The notes under the pieces: generated by a model
Seen by the model: only the letters and a program-made list of their open reading frames with translations
Databases searched by the model: none
Told to the model about the DNA's origin: nothing
Shown: positions 48,886 to 58,204 of the stretch, one piece after another
Layout: each line of letters starts with the position of its first letter
Position numbering within the stretch: position 1 is the first letter of the stretch
Position numbers and translations under genes: made by a program
Assembly: GCF_947502065.1 (NCBI RefSeq)
Contig: NZ_CANMYE010000004.1
Coordinates: forward strand, 248,001-312,000
Source of the DNA: an uncultured Pseudoteredinibacter sp.
GTDB taxonomy: Bacteria; Pseudomonadota; Gammaproteobacteria; Pseudomonadales; Cellvibrionaceae
Reading direction: 5' to 3'
Length of the DNA stretch: 64,000 nt

Positions 48886-50520
48886 ATGAAGACAACCGAT
48901 TTTGACCCGCAAGCTTTCAAAAGCTACTTCCCTGCCCTGGCCGATGACTCCATTCATTATTTAGATAATGCTGCAACAACCCAAAAGCCCGCTTCGGTTA
49001 TTGAAGCATTCTCCGCCTATTATTCATCTACCGTTGGCAATGCCCATCGCGGCAGCCACCGTTTTAGTCGAGCCGCGACAGAGACCATTGAAAGCTGTCG
49101 CCACCGCTGTGCAGAATTTATTAACGCCGAAAATGCTAACACTATGGTCTTCACCCAAAGCTGCACGGCCGCACTAAACACCTTGGCAAAGGGCTTGGCA
49201 GAAAACCTGCAAGCGGGCGATGAAATAATTCTTTCCTTGCTAGAGCATCATGCCAATTTAATTCCCTGGCAAGAAGTCGCAGAGAAAAAACAGCTGAAGC
49301 TGAAATTCCTACCTCTTAAAAATGGCCAGCTGGATTGGCAAGCAGCAAAGCCGCTTATTAGCGACAAAACTCGCATCGTCAGCATCACGGCCTGTTCGAA
49401 TACCTTGGGCTGCAGTAGCCAACTTGGTGAACTTAAAAAGCTTCTGCCCAAGCACTGCACCTTTATTGTAGATGCAGCGCAGGCCATCGCGCATCAGCAG
49501 ATTGATGTGCAAGAACTAGAATGTGATTTCCTCTGTTTTTCGGCCCATAAAATGTTTGGCCCCGAAGGGCTGGGAATTCTCTATGGCAAACAAGAAAGAC
49601 TTAATGATCTGCCTCCTTTGCTCAGCGGTGGTGGGATGATTCAGCAAGTCAGCCTGCAAAATAGCAGCTATTTAAATGCCCCCCATCGTTTCGAAGCGGG
49701 CAGCCCGGCAACAGCCAATGTCGCCGCGTTTAGTGCTGCACTGCAGTTCTTTAAACAGTGGCCACTCACACAAATGCAACAGCACATCAATGATCTATGC
49801 GAGCAAGCTCATCATAGATTATCTGAATTTTCAGAGCTTACGCTCTTTAGTCAGGCAAACAATACGGCGGCGATCGTTTGCTTTAGCCTACAGCAACAAG
49901 AACTTAATATTGAGTTGGCCGATTACCTCGATCAAAATGGCATTGCCATTCGCCATGGACATCATTGCACCCAACCATTATTGCAAGAGTTAGGGCAAAG
50001 TAGTTTATTGCGTGCCTCTATCGCCCCCTATAACCAGCTTAACGATATTGAAGCCTTGGTAAATGCCTGCGCTGAGTTCTTGAGTGCTCAAGAACAAATA
50101 AAAAGCGAAACTGAACTAAGCTCGAATGAACTCGACAGCAAGCGCGCGGAAGAGATCAAGCGGGCAAAAAGCTGGCAGCAGCGGCAGAAGCAGCTAATCC
50201 TTTGGGGTAAAAACATAAGCACTAAAAAAGATATTCAACAAGCCCACTTATTAATTCCAGGTTGCGAATCGGCCCTGTGGCTAGAAGCCAAGCGAGGTGA
50301 TGGACATTGGCATTTTCGTCACGACAGTGATGCCCGTCTAATCAGAGGGATTAGTGCTCTTATATTAAGCTGGGTGGAAGGCGCCAGCAGCCAAGAAATT
50401 ACTGACTTTGATTTCACTAAAGCAATCGATGAGCTACAGCTTAAAAACTACCTCAGCCCATCTCGTAGTAACGGCGTTTACAGTTTAGTAGAACATCTTC
50501 AAAATTTAGCAAAGGACTAA
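48886..50520 (+). CDS. Cysteine desulfurase CsdA fused to a SufE/CsdE sulfur acceptor
   Basis: A 544-residue two-domain protein. Residues 1-405 are a class V PLP-dependent desulfurase: HYLDNAATTQKP, the PLP lysine K222 in FSAHKMFGPEG, and the active cysteine C361 in RHGHHCTQPLL. A charged linker follows (about 405-430). Residues of about 430-544 are a complete SufE/CsdE domain: LILWGK, the acceptor cysteine C460 in IPGCESALWL, DSDARLIRGISALIL and LSPSRSNGV. In E. coli these are separate proteins, CsdA and CsdE, passing sulfur to CsdL/TcdA. The tcdA gene lies convergently 41 bases away, supporting a common pathway. Confidence 0.93.
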   Translation: MKTTDFDPQAFKSYFPALADDSIHYLDNAATTQKPASVIEAFSAYYSSTVGNAHRGSHRFSRAATETIESCRHRCAEFINAENANTMVFTQSCTAALNTLAKGLAENLQAGDEIILSLLEHHANLIPWQEVAEKKQLKLKFLPLKNGQLDWQAAKPLISDKTRIVSITACSNTLGCSSQLGELKKLLPKHCTFIVDAAQAIAHQQIDVQELECDFLCFSAHKMFGPEGLGILYGKQERLNDLPPLLSGGGMIQQVSLQNSSYLNAPHRFEAGSPATANVAAFSAALQFFKQWPLTQMQQHINDLCEQAHHRLSEFSELTLFSQANNTAAIVCFSLQQQELNIELADYLDQNGIAIRHGHHCTQPLLQELGQSSLLRASIAPYNQLNDIEALVNACAEFLSAQEQIKSETELSSNELDSKRAEEIKRAKSWQQRQKQLILWGKNISTKKDIQQAHLLIPGCESALWLEAKRGDGHWHFRHDSDARLIRGISALILSWVEGASSQEITDFDFTKAIDELQLKNYLSPSRSNGVYSLVEHLQNLAKD

Positions 50521-50561
50521 GTGCTTTTTATAGTTTGCGCATTGCCTTTTGCCTATTAGCT

Positions 50562-51350
50562 TTATTGGGCACGCTCTAAGTAGCGCTCAATTGCTCGGGT
50601 GGCCGCATGCATGGCAAAAACCGAAGTCACCATGGTAATAGAGCCGAAACCGCCACTGCAATCCAAGCCCTGCCCGGCATCTTGCTTGGGTTTTTGCTCG
50701 GTAAAGCCTCCTGCACCATCGGGGTATCGCATCTGCTCGGGCGAATATACCGCCTCGACAGAAAAAACACGCTTGGGGTTACGCGGAAAACCGTATTGCT
50801 GGCGGAGTATTTTTCGAACCCTAGCGAGCAAAGGATCTTTGATGGTTTTGCTTAAATCCCCACTGATGACTCGTGCAGGATTGACCTTGCCGCCAGCGCT
50901 ACCCAAGGTGATCACTTGTTGCTTATGGGAGCGACAATACGCGATCAAGGCAGCTTTTACCTTACCCGAATCGATTGCATCTATAACGACATCAATATCC
51001 TGGCCCACAAGCTCAGAAATGTTGTCTTGGTCTAAAAAGTCATCGATACAGTTTACCCTGATTTCGGGGTTAATATCTTTTAGCCTTGCCGACATTAATT
51101 CAATTTTGCTTTGACCAAGCGTGCTCTGCAAAGCATGCACCTGGCGATTGATATTACTGACACAAACCTCATCCATATCAACAAGGCTAATTTCACCCAC
51201 CCCGCTACGTGCCAGGGCCTCTGCCAGCCAACTCCCTACACCGCCAATACCTATGACCATCATATGAGCTGAAGCCAGCTGAATCAGGCTATTCTCACCA
51301 TATAAACGAGCAATACCGGAAAAGCGTTGATGGTAGGATTCACTGAGCAT
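50562..51350 (-). CDS. tcdA: tRNA threonylcarbamoyladenosine dehydratase TcdA (CsdL)
   Basis: An E1-like ATP-dependent enzyme that cyclises t6A37 of ANN-decoding tRNAs to ct6A. It has 262 residues from ATG 51350 (GGA 7 bases ahead); the frame reaches 51386, but the extra 12 residues look unrelated. Nucleotide site VIGIGGVGSWLAEALARSGVG, LVDMDEVCVSNINRQ, and KQDAGQGLDCSGGFGS with a possible conserved cysteine. It is convergent with the CsdA-CsdE fusion, which is expected to assist it. Confidence 0.96.
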   Translation of the reverse strand: MLSESYHQRFSGIARLYGENSLIQLASAHMMVIGIGGVGSWLAEALARSGVGEISLVDMDEVCVSNINRQVHALQSTLGQSKIELMSARLKDINPEIRVNCIDDFLDQDNISELVGQDIDVVIDAIDSGKVKAALIAYCRSHKQQVITLGSAGGKVNPARVISGDLSKTIKDPLLARVRKILRQQYGFPRNPKRVFSVEAVYSPEQMRYPDGAGGFTEQKPKQDAGQGLDCSGGFGSITMVTSVFAMHAATRAIERYLERAQ

Positions 51351-51894
51351 AAGGTTTCCAATTGTAGGGCTGCTAAAACGGCGCAAGTTTACTCAATTAA
51401 TGCCTTTGGCTCTAGGCAAGCTCGAAACAATAAGCTGCCAATTGTCCCTCCCACTAGGTAACCCAGCCCCACCCATGTCACCTATCACCTTAAATAATTT
51501 ACCCGCCATGAATTAGGTCTGAGCACAGCGGCCATGGCGCCAAAATTTTGGCTTCATAAAATGTTAGCCAGTTCACAAAGAGAGATAGTTCCTTGACCAG
51601 TTATCGCCCAGTCAATTAAATATCAAAGCCAATTTTTAGCGAAATTACATTTAATATCAATAGCTTAGAAAAACATTCGAGAGTCACTTATAGAGTGATT
51701 GAAACTTGACGCCCACTTGGAGATAAGGGAAGCTATAGGTGTTTTTTGACGCCAGTATCCTCATTTTTTTCAAGGGCTTGAATTAAACACTAGGGCCTGG
51801 CGACGGAAGACGGATTCTAAGCCTGCGGATTTGACAGCCAATTACAGATCCTATTGAAAAGTCTGGCTGCCAAATAAACTTTTCGGTCAGCGGG
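51351..51894. other. Long intergenic region with no recognised gene
   Basis: About 540 bases between tcdA and a small hypothetical gene. TTGACA at about 51830 could be the -35 of a promoter for the downstream gene, but its -10 is weak. No tRNA, open frame or repeat is recognisable. Confidence 0.4.
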
Positions 51895-52281
51895 ATGCCG
51901 ACCCAACGAGCTAAAGAAGCAATGACTATGCGACTTAACTATCTAAAGCTACCTCAAATAGGGACATCTGTGGTTTTGCTAGCGGCATCAGGAAAACGCA
52001 TCGAGCTACATATTAAACCTGTAGAAGATGGGCTGTACTCCTTGATAGCCTTAGGTGGCATCAGCGATGAGCAGCCACATAAAGTGAAAAGCCAAGGCCC
52101 TTATCACCGCTGCCAGCAAGCTTTAGGGGCAGCCAATGCCATAATTAATGCGCTGATTAGCCGCGGCTACTGCGTATCTGAAACCGTTGCACAATGGCAA
52201 ATCCCTGCTCAGCGACAGCTCCGTAAAATTCGCGACAAGCGCCGCCAACATGCAGTGAGCTATACCGTAGAGCCGGTTTAA
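51895..52281 (+). CDS. Small hypothetical protein
   Basis: A 128-residue basic protein that I do not recognise. It has neither a signal peptide nor membrane segments. Features are a beta-rich first half (GTSVVLLAASGKRIELHIKPVEDGLYSLIALGG), a helical middle (CQQALGAANAIINALISRGY) and an Arg/Lys/Gln-rich C-terminus that could bind nucleic acid. Starts at ATG 51895, 51922 and 51928 are all possible; none has a strong ribosome binding site. A terminator follows. Confidence 0.6.
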   Translation: MPTQRAKEAMTMRLNYLKLPQIGTSVVLLAASGKRIELHIKPVEDGLYSLIALGGISDEQPHKVKSQGPYHRCQQALGAANAIINALISRGYCVSETVAQWQIPAQRQLRKIRDKRRQHAVSYTVEPV

Positions 52282-52298
52282 TCCTAACTGCGGTAGAA

Positions 52299-52331
52299 AG
52301 CAAAAAAGCTCGCTGATTAGCGGGCTTTTTT
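52299..52331. terminator. Terminator between the hypothetical gene and arsJ
   Basis: AAAGC(T)CGCT/AGCG(G)GCTTT stem with flanking A-run and T-run, shared by two convergent genes. Confidence 0.8.
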
Positions 52332-52363
52332 ATGGGCTCTTATTTTTCAACAAAGGGAAACGG

Positions 52364-53551
52364 CTATTCGCAATTTGGCAGCCCTCTCGCCAATAACCCT
52401 GCGGCCAGCAACATCGCAGCAGAGGCCAATAAGCAAGCCGCTAGGCCAAAGCTGGCAAAGATCCAACCCGACAAGATCGTCCCAAGCAACCTACCCAGCG
52501 CATTCGACATATAATAGAAACCCACGTCTAAAGAAGCACCGTCGGCACGCGCATAGGCAACCACTAAATAGCTATGGTAGGCCGAATTAATCGCAAAGAT
52601 TCCAGCAAAGGCAAGCAAACCTAATAACAGTAACAACTGCGATAACGCAATATTATCCGCCGCTAAAAATAATAATGGCAATGCGATAGCAAAGGTTAGG
52701 ATAGCCAGCAACACAGCCCAAAAACACAGCCTGGAAGCTGCATCTTGCTGTTTTAGTAACTGCGGCACAAAACCTTGAACGGCACCATAAATGATAATCC
52801 AAACAGCTAAAAACCCACCGACCGCCGAATGCTCCCAGCCAAAATACTGGGCAAGCGAAACCGGTAAAGCTACAACAAACCAAACATCCCTGGCAGCAAA
52901 CAAAAATAATCTGGCGCCAGAGAGCTGATTTAAGGCAGCGCTATTTGAGAAGAGCTCCGTAAATTTCGCCCTATACTTGCTACGACCTAATTGCTTATCA
53001 AGCAACAGCAAGCTTGCCACTAAAGCGATAAACAACAAACCCATTAGCAATAACAAAGCCTGCTGGAAGCCCAAAAATTGATAGAGCGCAGCCCCCACAA
53101 AAAAGCCAAGACCTTTCAAACTGTTTTTAGAACCCGTTAGCCGTGCCACCCAACGGAATAATTGATCTTGGGGCACCAAGTTTTTAATGGCGCTCTTTGC
53201 GCTCATCTTGTTTAAATCTTTGGCAATACCCGAGCCAGCTTGAGCCATCATTACCCAAGCCACACTCAGCATATCCGCTGGCACCAGCAATAAACCCAGC
53301 GCACAAATTTGCAATAGCAAACCCACATTCATGGTTTGATTTAGGCCAATTCGTGCACCTAGCCAGCCACCAAATAAATTGGTGAAAACACCACAAAGCT
53401 CATACAGTACAAATAAACTGGCAATCGCTAGCGCGCCAAAGCCCTGCTGATGAAAGTACCAAAGCACCAACATCCGCAATGCACCATCCGTGATGGTAAA
53501 GGCCCAGTAATTCGCACAGATCAGAGCATATTGGCGGATGCCACTATTCAT
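52364..53551 (-). CDS. arsJ: ArsJ, MFS efflux transporter for 1-arseno-3-phosphoglycerate
   Basis: A 395-residue 12-helix MFS protein with ArsJ features: CANYWAFTITDGALRMLVLWYFH at the start, FVLYELCGVFTNLFGGWLGARIGLN and GSGIAKDLNKMSAKSAIK. In the known system a dedicated GAPDH joins arsenate to glyceraldehyde 3-phosphate; ArsJ exports the product, which breaks down to arsenate outside. It lies 48 bases behind that GAPDH gene, in the usual operon order. No arsC or arsR is adjacent. Confidence 0.9.
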   Translation of the reverse strand: MNSGIRQYALICANYWAFTITDGALRMLVLWYFHQQGFGALAIASLFVLYELCGVFTNLFGGWLGARIGLNQTMNVGLLLQICALGLLLVPADMLSVAWVMMAQAGSGIAKDLNKMSAKSAIKNLVPQDQLFRWVARLTGSKNSLKGLGFFVGAALYQFLGFQQALLLLMGLLFIALVASLLLLDKQLGRSKYRAKFTELFSNSAALNQLSGARLFLFAARDVWFVVALPVSLAQYFGWEHSAVGGFLAVWIIIYGAVQGFVPQLLKQQDAASRLCFWAVLLAILTFAIALPLLFLAADNIALSQLLLLLGLLAFAGIFAINSAYHSYLVVAYARADGASLDVGFYYMSNALGRLLGTILSGWIFASFGLAACLLASAAMLLAAGLLARGLPNCE

Positions 53552-53599
53552 CTTTCTAGCCTCGAAAAGTCCCAGTAAAGCAACGCAAAAAACAATTGA

Positions 53600-54604
53600 T
53601 TAGCAGTGCAGGGCAAGCATCTTAGCAAGCTCGGCACTACGATTCGCATAAGCCCACTCATTGTCATACCAAGCGTAGATTTTCACATGGCGAGAATTAA
53701 TGACTCGAGTACTTAAGGCATCGATAATGCTGGAGCGCGGATCAGTTTTGAAATCCACCGACACCAATGGTCGTGTTTCGTAGCCTAAAATACCGCTTAG
53801 ATGAGTTTCACTGGCGAGTTTTAATTGCTCATTAACTTCTTCAGCCGTTGTATCTTTTGCAAGCTCAAAGACACAATCAGTTAAAGAGGCGTTGGCCAAA
53901 GGTACTCTCACTGCGTGGCCATCTAAACGCCCTTTTAATTCAGGAAAGATCTCCATAATAGCTGTTGCCGAACCTGTACTGGTAGGAATCAAGCTCTGCC
54001 CACAAGCACGAGCTCGGCGCAGGTCTTTATGGGCCTGATCTAAAATACTTTGAGTATTGGTAATATCATGGATGGTGGTAAAACTACCATGCACAATTCC
54101 GAAAGCTTCCTTAATAACTTTCACGACCGGCGCCAGGCAATTGGTGGTGCAAGAAGCCGCAGTGACAATGCGATGCTTAGCTGGGTCAAATAAATGATCG
54201 TTTACACCCAATACGGTATCTAATACCCCAGGTTCCTTAACCGGCGCCGTAACCAAAACCCGCTTCACTCCCTGATCAAAGTAAGCTTTCAGGCTGGCCT
54301 GGCTCTTAAATTTTCCAGAGGCTTCAATGACGAGATCACAAGACGACCAATCGACGGCCTCAATTGACTTCTCGCGAGTAAAAGCTATCTGATGCCGGCC
54401 TAACAACAAGGATTGCTCTTGGGCCACACAGTTGCCATCAAAGCTTCCGTGGACAGAATCAAAATTCATCAGGTGCGCAAAGCACTCCGCATCACCGGCA
54501 GGGTCGTTAATCTGTACGAATTCAAATTCCGGCCATTGCCAAGCGGCGCGTAATACCAAACGCCCCATACGCCCAAAGCCGTTGATTCCCACTTTAACCG
54601 CCAT
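53600..54604 (-). CDS. ArsJ-associated glyceraldehyde-3-phosphate dehydrogenase
   Basis: A 334-residue GAPDH: NAD-binding [17 protein letters not shown], catalytic Cys in [14 protein letters not shown] and C-terminal [12 protein letters not shown]. It is probably not the glycolytic enzyme but the arsenate-detoxifying partner of ArsJ, because of the operon with arsJ and the divergence from the typical glycolytic type ([27 protein letters not shown]). ATG 54604 is preferred over GTG 54607: GGAGGA lies 6 bases before it. Arsenate control is suggested by the palindromic promoter. Confidence 0.9.
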   Translation of the reverse strand: MAVKVGINGFGRMGRLVLRAAWQWPEFEFVQINDPAGDAECFAHLMNFDSVHGSFDGNCVAQEQSLLLGRHQIAFTREKSIEAVDWSSCDLVIEASGKFKSQASLKAYFDQGVKRVLVTAPVKEPGVLDTVLGVNDHLFDPAKHRIVTAASCTTNCLAPVVKVIKEAFGIVHGSFTTIHDITNTQSILDQAHKDLRRARACGQSLIPTSTGSATAIMEIFPELKGRLDGHAVRVPLANASLTDCVFELAKDTTAEEVNEQLKLASETHLSGILGYETRPLVSVDFKTDPRSSIIDALSTRVINSRHVKIYAWYDNEWAYANRSAELAKMLALHC

Positions 54605-54620
54605 CACCCATCCTCCGAAG

Positions 54621-54663
54621 CTATAAACATATGGGGCGCATTATATACGCCAAAACATATATT
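54621..54663 (-). promoter_or_regulatory. Promoter with operator-like dyad upstream of the arsenate operon
   Basis: A perfect -10 TATAAT (minus strand, 54640-54645) lies within a dyad GGCG-N9-CGCC (54635-54651), flanked by AACATAT repeats at either side. The placement fits repression, perhaps by an ArsR-type protein encoded elsewhere; the -35 is poor. Confidence 0.5.
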
Positions 54664-54716
54664 TAAAGCCCTAGATATGACAATTTGATGAATTTAATCT
54701 CCAGGGTAAAAAATGG

Positions 54717-55016
54717 CTAGCGGTAAGCCTCCCAACGTTTGCGACGTAGGCAATAATCTCTTGGGCTTTCATCACCCCGTATCAGCCCACGTTCGATATC
54801 ACTAATCACGAATAAAGCCATCTTGGCATCTTCACGCTTAGCAGGCTCATTAAGCTCTTCACGTAACATTTTTTTGAGAGTCAGAAAGGGCAGTACACCA
54901 GGTTCGGTCAACTTGCCATGAAGATATTGATATTTCGAGCAGAAATGCTCATGGCCTGACTCACCACAGGCCTGCAGCCCTAAAACGATCAGCAGCAAAA
55001 TAACAGCGCGCGCCAT
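54717..55016 (-). CDS. Small predicted lipoprotein
   Basis: A 99-residue protein with a lipoprotein signal peptide (lipobox LGLQAC, Cys about residue 17). The mature part has three more cysteines (FCSKYQ, DYCLRRK) and is helical and charged. I do not recognise a family. It lies about 110 bases from the arsenate promoter, on the same strand and upstream of it, and is probably an independent transcript. Confidence 0.65.
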   Translation of the reverse strand: MARAVILLLIVLGLQACGESGHEHFCSKYQYLHGKLTEPGVLPFLTLKKMLREELNEPAKREDAKMALFVISDIERGLIRGDESPRDYCLRRKRWEAYR

Positions 55017-55119
55017 AGCAAACTCCTGTTTACTTAATAGAAGGCCTTCAGCTCAGTTGTCAATCACGAGCCAATGTCAACGATGCTGTAAGCATAGCAG
55101 TTAATCAATATTCTGCTGA

Positions 55120-55467
55120 CTATGCAGAGGTCATCATGGCAACGAAAGGCGCTAATAGGAGATAAAACAAAGCTGCGATTAAGGCTGAAAAGGCCAAGAC
55201 CTTGATTGGGCGGCGACGGGCATGTGACCACCAGCTTTCAACAGGTTGCTGACGTGCAGCCTGTGCGCGATAACGGTGATACTTTTCGAGATGTTCCTTA
55301 GCCTCTTCCAATTGACTGTCGTCATGTAACCAAATAGCCGCTAGAGAAATCCCCCAGTTGCCGGCACTGGTTTCATAATATTCAATACCTGCATCATCGA
55401 GCAATTGGCGTATTTCAATGATTTCATCTTCAGGCAGTTGATTTAGACGATAAAGCAGATGCGCCAC
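55120..55467 (-). CDS. DUF6164-like membrane-anchored protein
   Basis: A 115-residue protein: N-terminal alpha/beta domain (LLYRLNQLPEDEIIEIRQLLDDAGIEYYETSAGNWGISLAAIWLHDD), a basic linker (HARRRPIK) and a single C-terminal transmembrane helix (VLAFSALIAALFYLLLAPFVA). The N-terminal part is like the small family annotated as DUF6164 or, more loosely, GlnB/DUF2007-type putative signal-transducer domains. Function unknown. Confidence 0.72.
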   Translation of the reverse strand: MAHLLYRLNQLPEDEIIEIRQLLDDAGIEYYETSAGNWGISLAAIWLHDDSQLEEAKEHLEKYHRYRAQAARQQPVESWWSHARRRPIKVLAFSALIAALFYLLLAPFVAMMTSA

Positions 55468-55547
55468 GATAGTACTCGCAAAGAAGGCTGGATTAACTCA
55501 TGTAAGAAGGAAAACAATGGCCAGCTATGCAAACTGGCCTATCTGTA

Positions 55548-55829
55548 TTAGCTATTGGCCTGAGCGTCTTCGGCCTGAGCTTTCTTTAGATTCTGAATAA
55601 AGGTCAGGTTATTTTTGTAAACCTGAGTCACTTTTTCAATGCCAGACTCATGCAAATAACCTTCATTGCCAGAGGTTGTATAAGTCGCATATACACCAGA
55701 TGCACTCATCAGTGCTGCAGAGATGATTTGCACATCGCCACCATCATCTTTTAACTTGTTCGCCAGCTCAATAAATTGAGAGGTGTAATTTGCATGAATT
55801 TCGCGTTGTTCATCAGGCAGCTTCGCCAT
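55548..55829 (-). CDS. DUF3144-like small protein
   Basis: A 93-residue cytosolic helical protein: FIELANKLKDDGGDVQIISAALMSASGVYATYT is like the core of the DUF3144 family found across gammaproteobacteria; the function of the family is unknown. It lies between the DUF6164-like gene and a cysteine-cluster protein gene, all on the minus strand with 75-80 base gaps. Confidence 0.7.
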   Translation of the reverse strand: MAKLPDEQREIHANYTSQFIELANKLKDDGGDVQIISAALMSASGVYATYTTSGNEGYLHESGIEKVTQVYKNNLTFIQNLKKAQAEDAQANS

Positions 55830-55904
55830 AGTTTTCTTCCCAAGTTTTCGATCACACCGCTCAACAGCGGCTTGTTATTGATAAATACCTTCACAGTAGG
55901 CCTG

Positions 55905-56162
55905 CTAGGCGCGAGTCTGCACTTCAAGCAAGCTTAAGATCTGCATGGCTTGATCGCGATTTTCACCGCAGAAATCCACATCTGGCTGAAAGCCTCGACA
56001 GAAATCTGGGTAATCTTGCTGCCCCCAAATACGGCACTGCAAACTCACTGGATCTAAATTAGCACACAGCTCATCAGCAGCCTTACCTGAAGGCATATTT
56101 GGCATGGCCTGCTTTATTGAAGGAGCAATACAACAGGCGCCACAAGATTCTCGACACTCCAT
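55905..56162 (-). CDS. YkgJ-family cysteine-cluster protein
   Basis: An 85-residue protein with eight cysteines: ECRESCGACC at the N-terminus, ELCANLDP, LQCRIWGQQDYPDFCRGF and DFCGENRD. This spacing is that of the YkgJ (Fe-S or zinc cluster, UPF0153-like) family. Biochemical role unknown; probably metal-binding. Confidence 0.88.
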   Translation of the reverse strand: MECRESCGACCIAPSIKQAMPNMPSGKAADELCANLDPVSLQCRIWGQQDYPDFCRGFQPDVDFCGENRDQAMQILSLLEVQTRA

Positions 56163-56238
56163 AAACTGATTCTAGCACCTTTCGTGAAGCTTCCACAGAA
56201 ACTGTGTTAAATCCAATTATAGAAGGGCTCGATGCGAC

Positions 56239-57927
56239 TTAGTAGCCAGCCGCCTGTCCATCTTTGCGAGTTTCAGAAGCACCATAATAGACGCCACTGT
56301 CTAGGTCGCGCAAAATAGCTTGATAGCCGCCAAAGGCTCCCAAGCTGTCGCGTAAAACATGGCCTCGCTTGGCCAGTTCTCGGCGCACAGATTGCTTAAT
56401 TCCAGATTCGAGGCTGACAAAGCCGCCATCTAACATTATTTCACCGGTAGGCTGGCTTGAGCCCGTATGTAATATTCGAGGAGCATCTCCCGCTTCCTGC
56501 AAGTTCATCCCGAAATCCACTAGATTCATAACAATTTGAGCGTGCATTTGGGGCTGTGTGGCTCCTCCCATTACCCCAAAGCTCAACCATGGCTTGCCAT
56601 CTTTGGTCACAAAAGCCGGAATAATTGTGTGAAAGGGGCGCTTAGCAGGTGCATACTGATTAGGGTGACCATCAATAAAGTTAAAAAGCTCACCGCGATT
56701 TTGCAGTACAAAACCTAGTTTTTCAGGGGTCATGCCAGAGCCCATACCTCGAAAATTGCTTTGGATAAGCGATACCATGTTGCCGGCTTTATCGGCGGTG
56801 GTCATATAAATCGTATCGCCCTCTACGGGGCCTGCGTGATCACGCTTTGCCGCTTTTGCCATATTGATTGAAGGGCGCTGTTGATTGGCATATTTTTTAG
56901 AAATAATTTTAGCAACAGGAATATCGCTAAAATCTGGGTCGGCATAGAATTTTGCTCTATCAGCGAATGCTATCTTTTTAGCTTCAACAAAGGCATGAAT
57001 ATAATCCACCGAGCCAAAGCCCATGGCCTTTACATCAAAGCCTTCCATCAGGTTTAAAATATGAAGGGCGGCGATACCTTGACCATTTGGCGGCAGCTCC
57101 CAAACATCATAACCGCGATAATTACTGCTCACAGGCTCAATCCAGTCACTGCGATGATCTGCCAAATCTTGATAGCTTAAAAAGCCACCATTGGCTTTCA
57201 TATAGCGATCAATCTCGCGAGCAATATCACCTTTATAGAAAGCGTCGCGCCCTTCTTTGGCAATTTTCTCTAGGGTATTGGCCAACGCTGGATTGCGAAA
57301 TATTTCCCCTTTAAGTGGCATACGCCCTTTAGGCATAAACACTTCTTTGAAGCCTGGGTACTTCGCTCGAGTGGCAACACTTTTATCTAGGTAATAGGCA
57401 ATCAATTCAGATACTGGGAGGCCATTTCGCGCATAATCGATAGTAGGCTGCAACAAGCTTGCCATGGGCAGCTTGCCAAACTTCTGGTGCATTTCAAACC
57501 AGCCATCTACTGCACCAGGAACTGAAACAGGCAAAGGTCCATAGGAGGGTATTTTATCGCCCTTGGATTTCAAATAATCCAAGCTCAAAGATTGTGGCGA
57601 GCGACCTGAGGCATTTAAACCATATAACTTCCGAGTTTTAGCATCCCAGATAATGGCAAATAAATCGCCGCCTATACCATTGCCCGTTGGCTCTACTAAG
57701 CCTAAGACCGCATTAGCTGCAATAGCGGCATCAATGGCATTGCCACCTGCTTTTAAAATATCCAGGGCCACCTGAGTCGCTAAGGGCTGAGAAGTCGCAG
57801 CCATACCATTTTGAGCAATCACCTCTGAGCGTGAAGCAAACTCGGAACCGGTAATTCGATCATAGGCCTGCACCAGGGGTACAGAGGAACACAACAAGGT
57901 AGTAAGGCTAAGAAACAGCTTTTTCAT
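56239..57927 (-). CDS. ggt: Gamma-glutamyltransferase
   Basis: A periplasmic autoprocessing hydrolase that cleaves glutathione and other gamma-glutamyl compounds. It has 562 residues: signal peptide to about 21 (PLVQA), the large-subunit start GMAATSQPLATQVALDILKAGGNAIDAAIAAN, and the processing and nucleophile Thr372 in EGDTIYMTTADKAGN, which starts the small subunit. It also has FGVMGGATQPQMHAQ near the substrate site. The frame is intact, and the gene has no operon partner. Confidence 0.95.
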   Translation of the reverse strand: MKKLFLSLTTLLCSSVPLVQAYDRITGSEFASRSEVIAQNGMAATSQPLATQVALDILKAGGNAIDAAIAANAVLGLVEPTGNGIGGDLFAIIWDAKTRKLYGLNASGRSPQSLSLDYLKSKGDKIPSYGPLPVSVPGAVDGWFEMHQKFGKLPMASLLQPTIDYARNGLPVSELIAYYLDKSVATRAKYPGFKEVFMPKGRMPLKGEIFRNPALANTLEKIAKEGRDAFYKGDIAREIDRYMKANGGFLSYQDLADHRSDWIEPVSSNYRGYDVWELPPNGQGIAALHILNLMEGFDVKAMGFGSVDYIHAFVEAKKIAFADRAKFYADPDFSDIPVAKIISKKYANQQRPSINMAKAAKRDHAGPVEGDTIYMTTADKAGNMVSLIQSNFRGMGSGMTPEKLGFVLQNRGELFNFIDGHPNQYAPAKRPFHTIIPAFVTKDGKPWLSFGVMGGATQPQMHAQIVMNLVDFGMNLQEAGDAPRILHTGSSQPTGEIMLDGGFVSLESGIKQSVRRELAKRGHVLRDSLGAFGGYQAILRDLDSGVYYGASETRKDGQAAGY

Positions 57928-58204
57928 GGCACACCTTTGTTTATTATGGAATCTTTTTAACTAGGGGTACTTCTGGGTACTGGGCTGGAGGCCTACGGTG
58001 TAAAACAAGGGCCTGTTAACAAGGGCCAGCCATTTTTTGCAAGAGAGCCCGAAAAACCGTGGCCTGAAATCTTAGCACGAGCTCTTGCTTATGCGTTTCG
58101 AGTTCTCGAACTGCCAAACTAAAACGATAAGGTGCGCCGCAACCGTAATAAAAGCCGCCGCGCTCTGTCGCAAAAAGTTCTCCGCTTAACGGATATAGAT
58201 CACT

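Noticed and set aside
53600..54604. GAPDH as the main glycolytic enzyme
   Set aside because: The operon with arsJ and the divergent sequence point to the arsenate-specific paralogue; a glycolytic copy is expected elsewhere.
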